A DNA stretch of 64,000 bases from Solirubrobacteraceae bacterium (GTDB lineage: Bacteria > Actinomycetota > Thermoleophilia > Solirubrobacterales > Solirubrobacteraceae): positions 1 to 64,000 of the forward strand of contig JAUYGN010000038.1 in assembly GCA_030690545.1 (NCBI GenBank), written 5' to 3'. The number at the start of each line of letters is the position of its first letter. Positions within the stretch are counted from its first letter, which is position 1. This document shows positions 24,769-33,733 of this stretch, piece by piece. The notes beneath the pieces were generated by a model. The model made no database searches. It was given only the letters and a program-made list of their open reading frames with translations, and was not told the DNA's origin. Position numbers and translations under genes: made by a program.

Positions 24769-26118
24769 ATGGCTGAGCCACTCACATCCCAAGCGCCACG
24801 ATCCCAGCGCGTCCTCGTGCTCGGCGAGGGACGCCTGATCGGCGTCGTACGCCGCGAGCTCGACCGCGTTGGCGCCGACGTCATCCACCTGCGCGCACCC
24901 AACGATCGCGAGATCCGCCGCGCGCTGACCGCCGACATCGATGCGGTCGTCGTCATCTCACGCGACGACCGCGTCTCGCTGCGGCTCGCGCTGATCGTCG
25001 AGGGCGTCCGCCCCGGCGTCCGGCTGATCGTGACGATCTACAACCTCGACCTCGGCGACCAGGTGCGCCGCGCGGTCCGCAACGTGCGCGTGATGTCGAT
25101 GGCGGACGTCGTCGCGCCGTCGCTGGCCGGGCCCTGCCTGGCCGCTGAGCTGATCGCGGTCAGCCGGTCGGCCGCCGACGAGCCATGCGGCATCCAGGCG
25201 GGACGCGACGGGCCGATGCTGACGGAGCTCGACGTCGGCCGGGAGGGTCTCGTTGCCCGCGTCCGAGCGAACGCGACGGCGCTGCTGCACCCCTTCGAGC
25301 TGAGCGCGAAGACCCTCACGGCGGGCATGCTCGGGCTCGTCGCGATCCTGCTGATCGACACGATCGTGATCGGGCTGACGCTGAGCGAGCCGCCGATCGA
25401 GGCGATCTACCTGGCCGTCAGGACGCTCGTCACGGTCGGCCCGAACACCGCCATCGAGCACGGTCCCGACTGGCTCAAGCTGTTCACCGCCGCCACGATG
25501 CTGGCTGCGCTGGCCGCCACGGCCGTCTTCACCGCAGGCCTGATCAACCGTCTGCTCGGCCAGCGCCATGTCGCGATGTTCGGCCGGCGCGCGATGCCGC
25601 GGCGCAACCACGTCGTCGTCGTCGGCCTCGGCCAGGTCGGCCTGCGCCTGTGCCTGGCGCTGCGCGAGCTCGGCATCCCCGTGATCGCCGTCGAGCGCGA
25701 TCGGCTCGCCGACAACGTCGCGCGCGCCAAGCGCTACGGGATCCCCGTCGTGATCGGCGCCGGCGGCAGCCGCGGCGTCCTGCGCCGGCTCTGCCTCGCG
25801 CGCGCCCGCGCGCTGGCGGCGGTCAGCTCCGACGAGATCGAGAACATCTCGACGGCGGTGGCCGCGCTGGCGCTGCGCGAGGACCTCCCGACCGTGCTGC
25901 GCGCCGGCACGGGCGATCTGATGGACGAGACGCGCGCGCTGTTTCGCATCGGCGTCGTGCGCGACGTCTACCTGATCGGCGGGACCGTGCTGGCCGCCGC
26001 TGCGCTCGGCTCACAGGCAAGCGAGGCGTTTCCGTACGACGACACGATCCAGATCATCGGCGCCGGCGGCGCGCTCGAGCCGTTCGCGGCGCACGTCGGT
26101 GCGTCCGAGACCGGCTGA
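24769..26118 (+). CDS. K+ channel-like protein: RCK, two-helix pore, RCK
   Basis: 449 aa. An N-terminal nucleotide-binding RCK-like domain (RVLVLGEGRLIGVV), two membrane helices (about 185-205 and 235-262) around a pore loop, then a second RCK domain with GLGQVGLRL (286-294). The filter reads TVGPNTA (222-228) rather than TVGYGD, so selectivity is doubtful; it may conduct other ions or act as a sensor. An RCK domain before the pore is unusual. CATACT lies 9 nt before the ATG. Its end converges on the 85-aa gene with a hairpin between. Confidence 0.8.
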   Translation: MAEPLTSQAPRSQRVLVLGEGRLIGVVRRELDRVGADVIHLRAPNDREIRRALTADIDAVVVISRDDRVSLRLALIVEGVRPGVRLIVTIYNLDLGDQVRRAVRNVRVMSMADVVAPSLAGPCLAAELIAVSRSAADEPCGIQAGRDGPMLTELDVGREGLVARVRANATALLHPFELSAKTLTAGMLGLVAILLIDTIVIGLTLSEPPIEAIYLAVRTLVTVGPNTAIEHGPDWLKLFTAATMLAALAATAVFTAGLINRLLGQRHVAMFGRRAMPRRNHVVVVGLGQVGLRLCLALRELGIPVIAVERDRLADNVARAKRYGIPVVIGAGGSRGVLRRLCLARARALAAVSSDEIENISTAVAALALREDLPTVLRAGTGDLMDETRALFRIGVVRDVYLIGGTVLAAAALGSQASEAFPYDDTIQIIGAGGALEPFAAHVGASETG

Positions 26119-26190
26119 CGACCGCGACCCCGCGGCTGTCGGCCGGCGCGCCGAGCCGTCGGCGGGCGCGCGCGGCCCGCAGGACGGCGG

Positions 26191-26218
26191 GGCCGGGCAT
26201 TCTCTGCATCGCCCGGCC
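26191..26218. terminator. bidirectional terminator-like hairpin
   Basis: Perfect 8-bp stem GGCCGGGC / GCCCGGCC with a 12-nt loop, between two convergent genes. Confidence 0.5.
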
Positions 26219-26241
26219 GCTCCCCCGCCTCCCAGAGACCC

Positions 26242-26499
26242 CTAGAGCCGCTTCTGGGCCTTCTCGGCCGCGTCGCGCTCGGCGTCCATGTTGAGGTTGC
26301 TGAGATGCTCCTGCGCGCGCGCGATCGTGTCGCGGGCGTCGTCGGGCACCTCGGGCGCCTGCTCGGCAGCGACGCCGCTGGACTCGGCGGCCTGCTGGTC
26401 GACGGCATCGGCGAGCGCGACGTCTTCGTTCGCGGCAGCTTCGGTCTCGGTGGTCGGCTCGACGGCCTCGTCTGTCTGCGCGACCTGTTCGTCCGTCAT
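26242..26499 (-). CDS. small acidic hypothetical protein
   Basis: 85 aa, Glu/Ala/Asp-rich and mostly disordered (TETEAAANEDVALADAV), with a C-terminal helix RDTIARAQEHLSNLNMDAER. A GGAG at suitable distance precedes the ATG at 26499. No family recognised. Confidence 0.6.
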   Translation of the reverse strand: MTDEQVAQTDEAVEPTTETEAAANEDVALADAVDQQAAESSGVAAEQAPEVPDDARDTIARAQEHLSNLNMDAERDAAEKAQKRL

Positions 26500-26717
26500 G
26501 GTCTCGTCACTCCGTTCGTCGGTGTTCGGATGGCCCTACCCGCTCGCGGCTCGAAACACGTACGCGGAAGCGGCGTTGCGCCATCGCCGCGTAGCGTGTG
26601 GAGAGCTCGGTCGGTCCGGGAACGCCGCTGCTGCTCGCAGGTGGCGTGCTGATCGTCTTCGGCGCGCTGACGCGTGGCTAGCGGTCGTCGGCGCTCCGGC
26701 GGCACGACCGCCGAGCG

Positions 26718-28358
26718 CTACGCGGCGATCTTCCGGGTGCGCTTCTCGCGCGCGATCTCGCGCTCGGGCCGCTCGGGCCGCGGCATCCGGCGCGTGAGGT
26801 GCTTGCGCCACGCCCCGACGAGGCCGATCCGCCACATGTAGTAGCCGGTCTTGCCGGGGATCGCCGAGAAGTCCATCTTCACGAGGTGGCTCAGCGCGCG
26901 GCGCGAGAGGTACATCGTGCGCAGCATGTTGCCCAGGCGCGGATACAGGCGCTGCTCCTCGGTGCTCGCCTTGACGCGCTTGAGCAGCTGCTTCCACAGC
27001 CACTCGGGCGGGCGCCACAGCGTCAGCGTGTACAGCAGCAGGTTGTTCAGCCGCGGCGGGATCGACATGAACGTCGCCGAGATCTCCTCGATGTCGATCC
27101 CCTTCTCCTTCATCGCCTGCTCGAGCTCGGTGTTCGGGATCACCTTCAGGGAGTAGATGAACAGCGTGTACGGCCGCTGCATGTCATAGAGCAGCTGCAG
27201 CGTCTCCTTGATGTCCTCGCGCGTCTCGATCGGGTTGTCGGTGATGATGTCGTAGGCCGGCGGGATGTGGTACCTCGGTGAGAACGACGCGTTGACCTCG
27301 CCGGCGGCGAGGATCTTCTCCGGCGGCGACGGGCGCTTGTAGAACTCCAGCGTCTTGCGGCTGCCGCTCTGGATGCCCATCCGGACGCGGTTCATGCCGG
27401 CCCAGGTCAGCAGCTCGAACTTGTCGCGCTTGACGTAGTTGGGGATCACGCCGTAGACGGCGAACGGCAGGTCGAGCTCGGCCTTCCAGAGCTCGGCGAA
27501 CTCCTCGATCTCGCGGTAGGGGATCGCCATGAAGCTGTCGTCGTGGAAGGAGACGTGGCTGAGGTGCGGGAAGCGCTCGCGCGCGGTCTTGACCTCGTCG
27601 ACGATGTAGCGCGCGCTCGGGTGGCGGATGCGCTTGTACTTCGCGTCGTTGGAGATGAACTTCGTGTTGCCGCAGTACGTGCAGTGAAACGGGCAGCCGA
27701 TCGACCACAGCGTCGTGTAGCTGAGGCCGTCGTTCTCGATGTAGTGCTGGGCGTTCATCGGCTGGAAGCCGACGCCGGCCTCGTAGATGACCTCGCCGTC
27801 GCCGTACTGCGGGAACGGCAGCGACTCCATCGCGTCGGTCGACATCAGCGGCAGGAAGTGGTTCTTGACGATCTCGCCGTCGGGCTGCTTGAACCAGAAG
27901 TTCTTCACGCCGGTCGGGTCGCGTCCCTCGATCAGCAGCTGGCGCAGCTCCTCGAACGCGAACTCGCCCTCCCCCGTGCAGATCGCGTCGACGTCGGCGA
28001 GGATCGCATCCTCGGGCTGGATGATCGGATGGATCCCGCCCCAGATGACGTAGGTCGAGGGGTCGAGCTCCTTGACGCGGGTGATCAGCCGGCGAGTCAG
28101 CTCCGAGTAGCCGGTCATCGACGAGAACCCGACGAGGTCGGCGTCGATCAGGCCGCGCGCGGCCAGATCGATGTCCTCGTCCTCGAGCGACCCGGCGCTG
28201 CCGAGCGTGCCGCGCAGCCCGTTGCGGATGCTGCGATACCGGTTCGTCGAGACGTAGCAGGACTCCGTGTCCTCGTTGATGCGCGCGGCGAACGCGGCCA
28301 TCTTCCGAAAGCCGCACGACGTGATCCCGTCCTCGAGTGAGACGAGCTTGATGCGCAC
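26718..28358 (-). CDS. B12-binding-domain-type radical SAM protein
   Basis: 546 aa. An N-terminal cobalamin-binding-like Rossmann part (about 1-150; the DxHxxG cobalamin His motif is not visible), then a radical SAM barrel with CPFHCTYC (Cys222, Cys226, Cys229; CxxxCxxC) for the 4Fe-4S cluster. The C-terminal 150 residues are rich in Arg/Lys/Trp. Members methylate or rearrange unactivated carbons in many pathways; no pathway partner is adjacent. GTG start at 28358; TATGGG stands 8 nt upstream, an imperfect -10. Confidence 0.87.
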   Translation of the reverse strand: MRIKLVSLEDGITSCGFRKMAAFAARINEDTESCYVSTNRYRSIRNGLRGTLGSAGSLEDEDIDLAARGLIDADLVGFSSMTGYSELTRRLITRVKELDPSTYVIWGGIHPIIQPEDAILADVDAICTGEGEFAFEELRQLLIEGRDPTGVKNFWFKQPDGEIVKNHFLPLMSTDAMESLPFPQYGDGEVIYEAGVGFQPMNAQHYIENDGLSYTTLWSIGCPFHCTYCGNTKFISNDAKYKRIRHPSARYIVDEVKTARERFPHLSHVSFHDDSFMAIPYREIEEFAELWKAELDLPFAVYGVIPNYVKRDKFELLTWAGMNRVRMGIQSGSRKTLEFYKRPSPPEKILAAGEVNASFSPRYHIPPAYDIITDNPIETREDIKETLQLLYDMQRPYTLFIYSLKVIPNTELEQAMKEKGIDIEEISATFMSIPPRLNNLLLYTLTLWRPPEWLWKQLLKRVKASTEEQRLYPRLGNMLRTMYLSRRALSHLVKMDFSAIPGKTGYYMWRIGLVGAWRKHLTRRMPRPERPEREIAREKRTRKIAA

Positions 28359-28474
28359 AGGCTGCCCCCATACCCCCTAGATGAAGCGCCATCGTACAGC
28401 CGCCGGCGACGCCGTCATAGGGCGGCGACGAAAGGCGCTCCTGCGCGCGGACGCGCCACGACGACCGCGCGGGG

Positions 28475-28480
28475 TACCGT
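28475..28480 (+). promoter_or_regulatory. -10 box of small membrane protein gene
   Basis: TACCGT, 7 nt before the ATG at 28488. Confidence 0.5.
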
Positions 28481-28487
28481 GCGGCCG

Positions 28488-28922
28488 ATGACGCACGGCG
28501 ACACGATCGCGGACGGCCTCGTCGCGGGCGCCGTCGCGGCGGTGCTCAGCGGCGCGCCCTCGACCGTGCACGCGCTCGCGACCCGCCGCGATCCGCTGCA
28601 GGCGACGCTCGCCGCGGGCGCGCTGCTGCTGCCGGGCGAGCGCCGCCGGCTCGCGCTGCTGCTCGCCGCCGTGCCGGTCCACCTCGCGCTCTCACTCGGC
28701 TGGGCGCTGCTGCTCGCGGCGTTGCTGCCGCACCGGCGCGAGACCGTCCACGCCACGCTCGCGGGCCTTGCGATCGCCGCGCTGGACCTCGGCGTGGTCG
28801 GCCGGCGCCATGCACGCATCCGCGCGCTGACGCTGACGCCGCAGGTCCTCGACCACGTCGCCTACGGGGCCTGCGTCGGCGCCGTGCTCAGCGTGCGACG
28901 GCGCGGACGAGCGTCGCGTTGA
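28488..28922 (+). CDS. hypothetical polytopic membrane protein
   Basis: 144 aa with about four hydrophobic segments (residues 8-25, 38-52, 57-78, 85-103). No recognisable family. The -10 box sets the ATG at 28488 over a GTG nine bases earlier. Its last 35 bases overlap the 3' end of the convergent S1 protease gene. Confidence 0.65.
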   Translation: MTHGDTIADGLVAGAVAAVLSGAPSTVHALATRRDPLQATLAAGALLLPGERRRLALLLAAVPVHLALSLGWALLLAALLPHRRETVHATLAGLAIAALDLGVVGRRHARIRALTLTPQVLDHVAYGACVGAVLSVRRRGRASR

Positions 28923-29910
28923 GCGCGTCGAGCACGGGCGCGATCGGCGTGAAGCACATGCTCTGAAAGGGACCGACGACGAGTGTCGTGATCCCGATCG
29001 CGTGGACGGTGCCGTCGGTCCGCGGCGCCGTGTAGACCGGCCCCCCGCTGTCGCCCTGGCGAGCGGGGATCGACGTGCAGATCACGCGCGTGCCGGAGAC
29101 CCTCGTCGCCGTCGAGTTGACGCGCCGTGCGCTGCTGCCGGCGAGGATCGCGCCGCACTGGTCGACGCCGCTCGTGCGGCCCGTGTAGCAGACGCGGCGG
29201 TTCGACGTCGGTCGTGCCGGTCCGACCACGAACCACGGCGGGCGCGCGACGCCGCGGTCCACGATCGGCGTCGACGGGCGGTTCGCACCTGCCGGCACCG
29301 GCACGACGAGCGCATCGAGCGGGCGGTTGCGGGCGACGTTGCGCTGCACGCGCCCGAGGACGATCCCCGCCAGTGGTGGGCGGCGCAGCGCGGCGTTGCG
29401 CCGATGCGTCGTGCCGTCCGTGCGCACCCCGCCGCAGTGCGCGGCGCTCAGGCCGCCGGTATGGCGCCCGAGCCTGATCAGGAAGGCCGACGTGCAGACG
29501 ACCGAGTCCCGCGGCACGCGCGCGCCGCCGACGAGCCTGTTGCGCGAGAAGATCAGCTCGCGACCGGCGGCCCAGCCGTCGAGGTCGGGGGCGGCGCCGG
29601 CCCGGCGGATGCGCAGCGCGCTGAACCCGCGCGCCGCGACGAGGTCGTGGGCGCCGCGGTCGCTCGTCGGCGTCGCACGCAGCGCCGTCCAGCCGGCTGC
29701 GCCCAGCAGCGCGGGGGCTTGGTCGGGCGGCGCAGCCGTGACGGCGCTCGCGACCTCGCGCACCTCCTGGCAGCTGGCGGCGGTGACCGCGACGATCGCC
29801 GCCTCGCCGATCGCCCCGCATTCGGTGTAGCGGCTGTTCGCGTTCGCCGGCGCGGCGCTCAGCGCGAGCGCGACGATTGCTCCGAGCGTGGTCTTGACGA
29901 TGGCATCCAT
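28888..29910 (-). CDS. secreted S1-family serine protease-like protein
   Basis: 340 aa. Signal peptide ending PANANS, a roughly 110-residue prodomain-like region, then a chymotrypsin-like domain with LSAAHCGG (His), RPLDALVVP (candidate Asp) and RQGDSGGPVY (nucleophile Ser). Several Cys suggest disulfides. Substrate unknown. Stands alone. Confidence 0.86.
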   Translation of the reverse strand: MDAIVKTTLGAIVALALSAAPANANSRYTECGAIGEAAIVAVTAASCQEVREVASAVTAAPPDQAPALLGAAGWTALRATPTSDRGAHDLVAARGFSALRIRRAGAAPDLDGWAAGRELIFSRNRLVGGARVPRDSVVCTSAFLIRLGRHTGGLSAAHCGGVRTDGTTHRRNAALRRPPLAGIVLGRVQRNVARNRPLDALVVPVPAGANRPSTPIVDRGVARPPWFVVGPARPTSNRRVCYTGRTSGVDQCGAILAGSSARRVNSTATRVSGTRVICTSIPARQGDSGGPVYTAPRTDGTVHAIGITTLVVGPFQSMCFTPIAPVLDALNATLVRAVAR

Positions 29911-29979
29911 GCACGACCGATGCTGCCAGACCGCGCGCGCAAGGGCGCTGGTCGACGAACGGTCAGGCGCCGGCTGTCG

Positions 29980-30573
29980 TCAGGCGTCCACGGCGACCGC
30001 GGGGCGCCGGGCGACGAGGCTGGCCACGCCGCGCGGCCCGTCCGGGCGCTCGACGACGCCCTCCTGGTGGGCGACGACCTGCAGGCGACCGAAGGCGCCG
30101 AGCAGCTCGCCGTCGCCGAGCAGGTAGTCCGGGTTGAAGCGCTTGCCGAGCTGCTCGACGTGCGCCTGCGCGAGCGTCTCGTAGAGCAGCAGCCCGCCGG
30201 GTGCGAGCGCGTCCTGCAGCGCGTCGAACAGGTCGCGCTGCAGGTAGTTGAACGTCACGATCACGTCATACGGCCCAGCCGGCAGCGGCTCGCGCTCGAG
30301 ATCGACGACGCTCGCACGGACCGCGAGCCCGCGCTCGCCGGCGACGGCGCGCAGCTGCTCGATCGCGACATCGGAGACGTCGATCGCGTCGACCGTGTAG
30401 CCGAGCTGCGCGAGGTGCAGCGCGTTGCGGCCGTCGCCGCAGGCCACGTCGAGCGCCCGGCCCGCGCCCGTCAGCAGCCGCTCGTGCTCGACGAGCCATC
30501 GTGCGGGCGCGCCGGCGATGCGCGGCGGTCCGGCGGCCGCGTAGCGCTCGTTCCAGCGGTCGCGCGCATCCAT
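29980..30573 (-). CDS. class I SAM-dependent methyltransferase (TehB-like)
   Basis: 197 aa. WNERYAAAGPPR at the N-terminus and LDVACGDGRNALHLA as motif I are typical of the TehB/thiopurine-like group; VDAIDVSDVAI and YDVIVTFNYLQR follow. TAGCGT lies 7 nt before the ATG. Probably acts on a small molecule. Confidence 0.85.
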   Translation of the reverse strand: MDARDRWNERYAAAGPPRIAGAPARWLVEHERLLTGAGRALDVACGDGRNALHLAQLGYTVDAIDVSDVAIEQLRAVAGERGLAVRASVVDLEREPLPAGPYDVIVTFNYLQRDLFDALQDALAPGGLLLYETLAQAHVEQLGKRFNPDYLLGDGELLGAFGRLQVVAHQEGVVERPDGPRGVASLVARRPAVAVDA

Positions 30574-30580
30574 CCGGCGG

Positions 30581-30586
30581 ACGCTA
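30581..30586 (-). promoter_or_regulatory. -10 box of TehB-like methyltransferase gene
   Basis: TAGCGT on the minus strand, 7 nt before the ATG at 30573. Confidence 0.55.
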
Positions 30587-30654
30587 GCGATTCATGTCTC
30601 GCCGCCGACCGGGTACGCCATCCGGACGCACACGACGACCGAGGAGCGATCGAT

Positions 30655-31005
30655 ATGGCCGAGCAAGACCCGAGGGACTACCGCGGCGGCGTGCACGAGC
30701 CGCAGGACGCCAAGGGCGGGCCCGACAGCTGGGCCGACAACGAGGGCATCGTGCCGCGCGAGATGGTCGACGAGCCCACGAAGGACCCCCGCGACCCGCA
30801 GGCGCTGCGCGACCCCGTCAAGGGCGCCGTCACCGACAGGGATCCCTCCGACAGCGCGATCGACCCCAGCGGCGGCGACGACGCCGACGCCGTGAAGGGC
30901 CAGACCGGCAGCACGGTCGACAGCGCCGACGAGCTGACCGAGGACAACGCGACGTCCAAGTGGGACGCCGCGAACGCGGCGCTCGGCAACACCGGCCGAG
31001 CGTAG
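30655..31005 (+). CDS. hydrophilic, probably disordered protein
   Basis: 116 aa, strongly acidic and rich in Asp/Pro/Gly, without hydrophobic segments: DPRDYRGGVHEPQDAKGG, DNEGIVPREMV, DRDPSDSAIDPSGGDD. GAGGAG stands upstream of the ATG. Composition recalls stress or desiccation-related disordered proteins, but no motif proves it. Confidence 0.6.
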   Translation: MAEQDPRDYRGGVHEPQDAKGGPDSWADNEGIVPREMVDEPTKDPRDPQALRDPVKGAVTDRDPSDSAIDPSGGDDADAVKGQTGSTVDSADELTEDNATSKWDAANAALGNTGRA

Positions 31006-31016
31006 CCCGGGCGTTC

Positions 31017-31658
31017 TCAGTTCAGCCGCGCGCGCAGGCTGCGCAGCTCCGCGCCCAGCGCCTCGGCGAGCTGCGGCTGCAGCGGCAGCTCGATCCGCAG
31101 CTCCGCCGCGCGAATCGCACGGCCGAGATCGCTGCGACGCGTAAACGAGCCGACGAGGTTGTTGAGCATCCGCAGCGTCGTCTCATGCGGCCCCCAGGGC
31201 CGCACCTCGGCGGCTGCCGGCGTCTCGATCCGCTCGCCTCCGGCGAACGGATCGAGCAGGACCGGCGGACTGGGCGCGGCGAAGCGGCCGACGACGTAGT
31301 GGCCTGACAGTCCGACGCCGTCCAGCGCGATCCCGGCGCGGCGGGCGGCCTCGACGTAGACCGCCGACACGGCGATCGGCAACCCGCTGCGGCGCTCGAG
31401 CACGAGATCGAGCATCGAGTGGCTCGGATGGTCGTACTCGTCGCGCGCTCCGATGAAGCCGTGGCGCTCGCCGAGCACGACGCGCAGCGCGTCGAGCTCG
31501 TCGTGCACGACGGCGGCGTCGCGCACCTCGTCGCCAAGCTCGTCGAGGCGCGCCAGCGCCTGCGCCTCGTCGACGTCGCGAAATTGCGCGGCGAGCGCGA
31601 GCGCAAGCTCGTCGAGCCGAGCGGCTGGGTCCGCGGCGAGCTCCTCGAACGGTGACAC
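31017..31658 (-). CDS. SirB1-type transglutaminase-like protein
   Basis: 213 aa from a GTG at 31658 (an ATG at 31697 would add 13 residues). Contains LDLVLERRSGLPIAVS and VYVEAARRAGI with GLSGHYVVGRF and LLDPFAGGE, the SirB1 N-terminal domain pattern; the Cys of true transglutaminases is replaced in this family. A C-terminal helical part follows. Divergent from the CBS protein gene. Confidence 0.78.
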   Translation of the reverse strand: MSPFEELAADPAARLDELALALAAQFRDVDEAQALARLDELGDEVRDAAVVHDELDALRVVLGERHGFIGARDEYDHPSHSMLDLVLERRSGLPIAVSAVYVEAARRAGIALDGVGLSGHYVVGRFAAPSPPVLLDPFAGGERIETPAAAEVRPWGPHETTLRMLNNLVGSFTRRSDLGRAIRAAELRIELPLQPQLAEALGAELRSLRARLN

Positions 31659-31690
31659 GCGACCATTGTCGCGCTTGTCATCATGCAGCT

Positions 31691-32098
31691 GTGCCAAAGC
31701 TGCGAATCGACGAAGCAGATGGCCTGACCGTCAACGACGTGCTGCACGCGAGGTTCTCCACGCTGCCGGCCGACGCGACGATCGGCGACGTGCGCGACTG
31801 GTTCGCCGCAAGCTCGAGCCGCCGCCAGGCGTTCCTCGGCGACGACGGGCGCTATGCGGGCTCGCTGACGCCTCAGGACATCGGCGGCGAGGACCTCGAT
31901 CCCGGCCGGCCGGCCGCCGAGGTCGCCCACGACGGACCGACCGTCTCGCCCGACGCGCCCGCCAACACCGGCCGCGACCTCGCCCTGCTGACCGACGCGC
32001 GCCGCGTGCCGGTCGTCGACGGCGACGGGATCCTGCTCGGCGTCGTGGCCGTCACCGGCGACCTGCAGTCCTTCTGCGGGACCGACTCCGGCGGCTGA
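31691..32098 (+). CDS. CBS-domain protein
   Basis: 135 aa, two CBS-like halves: LTVNDVLHARFSTLPADATI with GYAGSLTP-like strand, then DTGRDLALLTD...RVPVVDGDGILLGVVAV. A stand-alone CBS pair may bind adenine nucleotides. GTG start at 31691. Low similarity in the first half, so moderate certainty. Confidence 0.72.
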   Translation: MPKLRIDEADGLTVNDVLHARFSTLPADATIGDVRDWFAASSSRRQAFLGDDGRYAGSLTPQDIGGEDLDPGRPAAEVAHDGPTVSPDAPANTGRDLALLTDARRVPVVDGDGILLGVVAVTGDLQSFCGTDSGG

Positions 32099-32110
32099 GG
32101 CGCGGCCTGC

Positions 32111-33112
32111 TCAGTTGAGCTCGCGCGTCTTGCGCGCCGCGACCGTCGCCGGGTGGTCATGGCCGAGCAGCCGCTCGCTCTCCTCGACGACGCGGCTCTG
32201 CAGCTCCGCGGCGGCCTCGGTGCGACCTGCCATCCGGTACGACGAGGCGAGCGCGACGCGCGCCTGCAGGGTGTCGACGTCGTCGGGACCGTTGATGCGC
32301 TCGCTCTCCTCGAGGATCCGCTCCTCCGCCGCGACCGCCTCGTCGACGAGGTCGGCGTTCCAGCAGGCGGACGCGAGGTTGGCGCGGGCATCCATCGTGT
32401 CGGGATCGTCGGGCTCGAGCACGCGCTCGCGGTCGGCGACGACCTGGCGCTGAAGCTCGACCGCCTGCTCCTTGCGACCAGCGGTCGAGTAGGAGAACGC
32501 GAGGTTCGCGCGCGCCGTCAGGGTCGCGAGGTGATCGGGGCCGAGCAGCCGCTCGGCGTCTGCGAGGACCGCCTCCTCGATCTCGATCGCCTCGTCGTTG
32601 CGGCCCGCCGTCCAGTAGGAGGAGGCGAGGTTCGCCCGTGACGTGAGCGTCTCTGGATGCTCCTCGCCGAGCACCCGCGCCGTGTCGGCCGCGAGCTCCT
32701 CCTCGATCTCGATCGCCTCGTCGGTACGCCCCATGTGCCACAGCGCCATCGCGATGTCGGCGCGAGCGCGCAGCGTGCCCGGATCGTCGGGGCCGCGCTG
32801 CTCGAGGCTCAGCTCGAGCACGCGCCGCAGCTGCGCGAGCGACTCCTCGGCTTCGTCCTCCTGCTTGCGCTTCTCCGCGGTCTTGGCGTCCTGCGGGTCG
32901 GGCAGCTCGGTGTCGCCGCCGCCGAAGATCGGCTGCTTGACCGTCCTGCCGGTGCGCTCGGAGGGGTCAGCCGCCTCAGCCGATGGCACCGGCTCCTCGA
33001 CGGCGACGGACGCCTGCTCGACGGACTCGACCGCGGGCGCGGAGCCGGCGTCCGTCCCAGCGGGACGCTGCCTGCGAATCGTCCGGCTCTTGGTCTTCTT
33101 TCCTCGGGCCAC
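32111..33112 (-). CDS. tetratricopeptide repeat protein (kinesin-light-chain type)
   Basis: 333 aa. A basic N-terminus (ARGKKTKSRTIRRQR), a disordered linker, a short coiled coil, then five 42-residue TPR units of the TLTSRANLASSYWTAGR type, each followed by EAIEIEE-like helices. Repeats of this kind bind proteins. GTG start at 33112 is preceded by GAGGAGGAG. No enzymatic domain. Confidence 0.85.
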   Translation of the reverse strand: MARGKKTKSRTIRRQRPAGTDAGSAPAVESVEQASVAVEEPVPSAEAADPSERTGRTVKQPIFGGGDTELPDPQDAKTAEKRKQEDEAEESLAQLRRVLELSLEQRGPDDPGTLRARADIAMALWHMGRTDEAIEIEEELAADTARVLGEEHPETLTSRANLASSYWTAGRNDEAIEIEEAVLADAERLLGPDHLATLTARANLAFSYSTAGRKEQAVELQRQVVADRERVLEPDDPDTMDARANLASACWNADLVDEAVAAEERILEESERINGPDDVDTLQARVALASSYRMAGRTEAAAELQSRVVEESERLLGHDHPATVAARKTRELN

Positions 33113-33202
33113 GTCTGCTCCTCCTCGCGAGCGAAACCTCGTGAGGAAATCTAGCGACGGCCGGCGGGCACGCCCGGCCATGGCGCATCGACGTTCGCGC
33201 GG

Positions 33203-33640
33203 TCAGACGGCGAGGAGCTGCTTGCGCGCCTCGTCCTCGGCGGCGGCGAACTCGCAGCAGAGGTCCATCAGCGGGCCGGCGAGCGAGCGCAGGCGCGCGA
33301 TGCGGTCGCGCTCCTCGGGGGCCTGGTAGCTGTCGACGTCGCGCTCGGCGACGTAGGCGCCCGCGATCTCGCACAGCAGCCGGGCCTGGTCGCGGGTGAC
33401 GGTCAGCGTCGCGTCGGGTCCGGTCTCGCGGATCACGCCGAGCAGGTCGTCGAGCGTCATCAGCGCCCGCAGCTCGAGCACGGCGTCGGCGCTGTCGATG
33501 CCCTGGCGGCCGATCTGCTCGCGGCGAAGCGCGAGCGCGTCAGCGAGGGCGGCGTTGTCCTCGCGGTCGACGACGGCGTCGCAGAGAACGCCGGTGCCAG
33601 CGGGGGCGATGCGGTAGCTGCGATCCATGAATGCGCTCAT
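33203..33640 (-). CDS. hypothetical protein
   Basis: 145 aa, soluble, helical. DRSYRIAPAGTGVLCDAVV, then DDLLGVIRETGPDATLTV and RSLAGPLMDLCCEFAAAE. ATG at 33640 is favoured by a GGAGATAT upstream; an ATG two codons earlier is possible. Family not recognised. Confidence 0.62.
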   Translation of the reverse strand: MSAFMDRSYRIAPAGTGVLCDAVVDREDNAALADALALRREQIGRQGIDSADAVLELRALMTLDDLLGVIRETGPDATLTVTRDQARLLCEIAGAYVAERDVDSYQAPEERDRIARLRSLAGPLMDLCCEFAAAEDEARKQLLAV

Positions 33641-33733
33641 ACCCATATCTCCATCATCGGCATCGACCGGCCTCGGCGTTATGTACGAGTGGCCGTAATC
33701 GATCGGATGCCTTGCACCCATCGGGCCAGGTGC

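Noticed and set aside
26598-26681. 27-codon GTG frame encoding one hydrophobic helix (LLLAGGVLIVFGALTRG)
   Set aside because: TAGCGT directly abuts the GTG, the wrong spacing for a promoter, and no ribosome site is present; not enough support.
28888-28922. 35-nt overlap of two convergent genes
   Set aside because: Tail-to-tail overlap of this length is common in compact genomes and gives no sign of regulation by itself.
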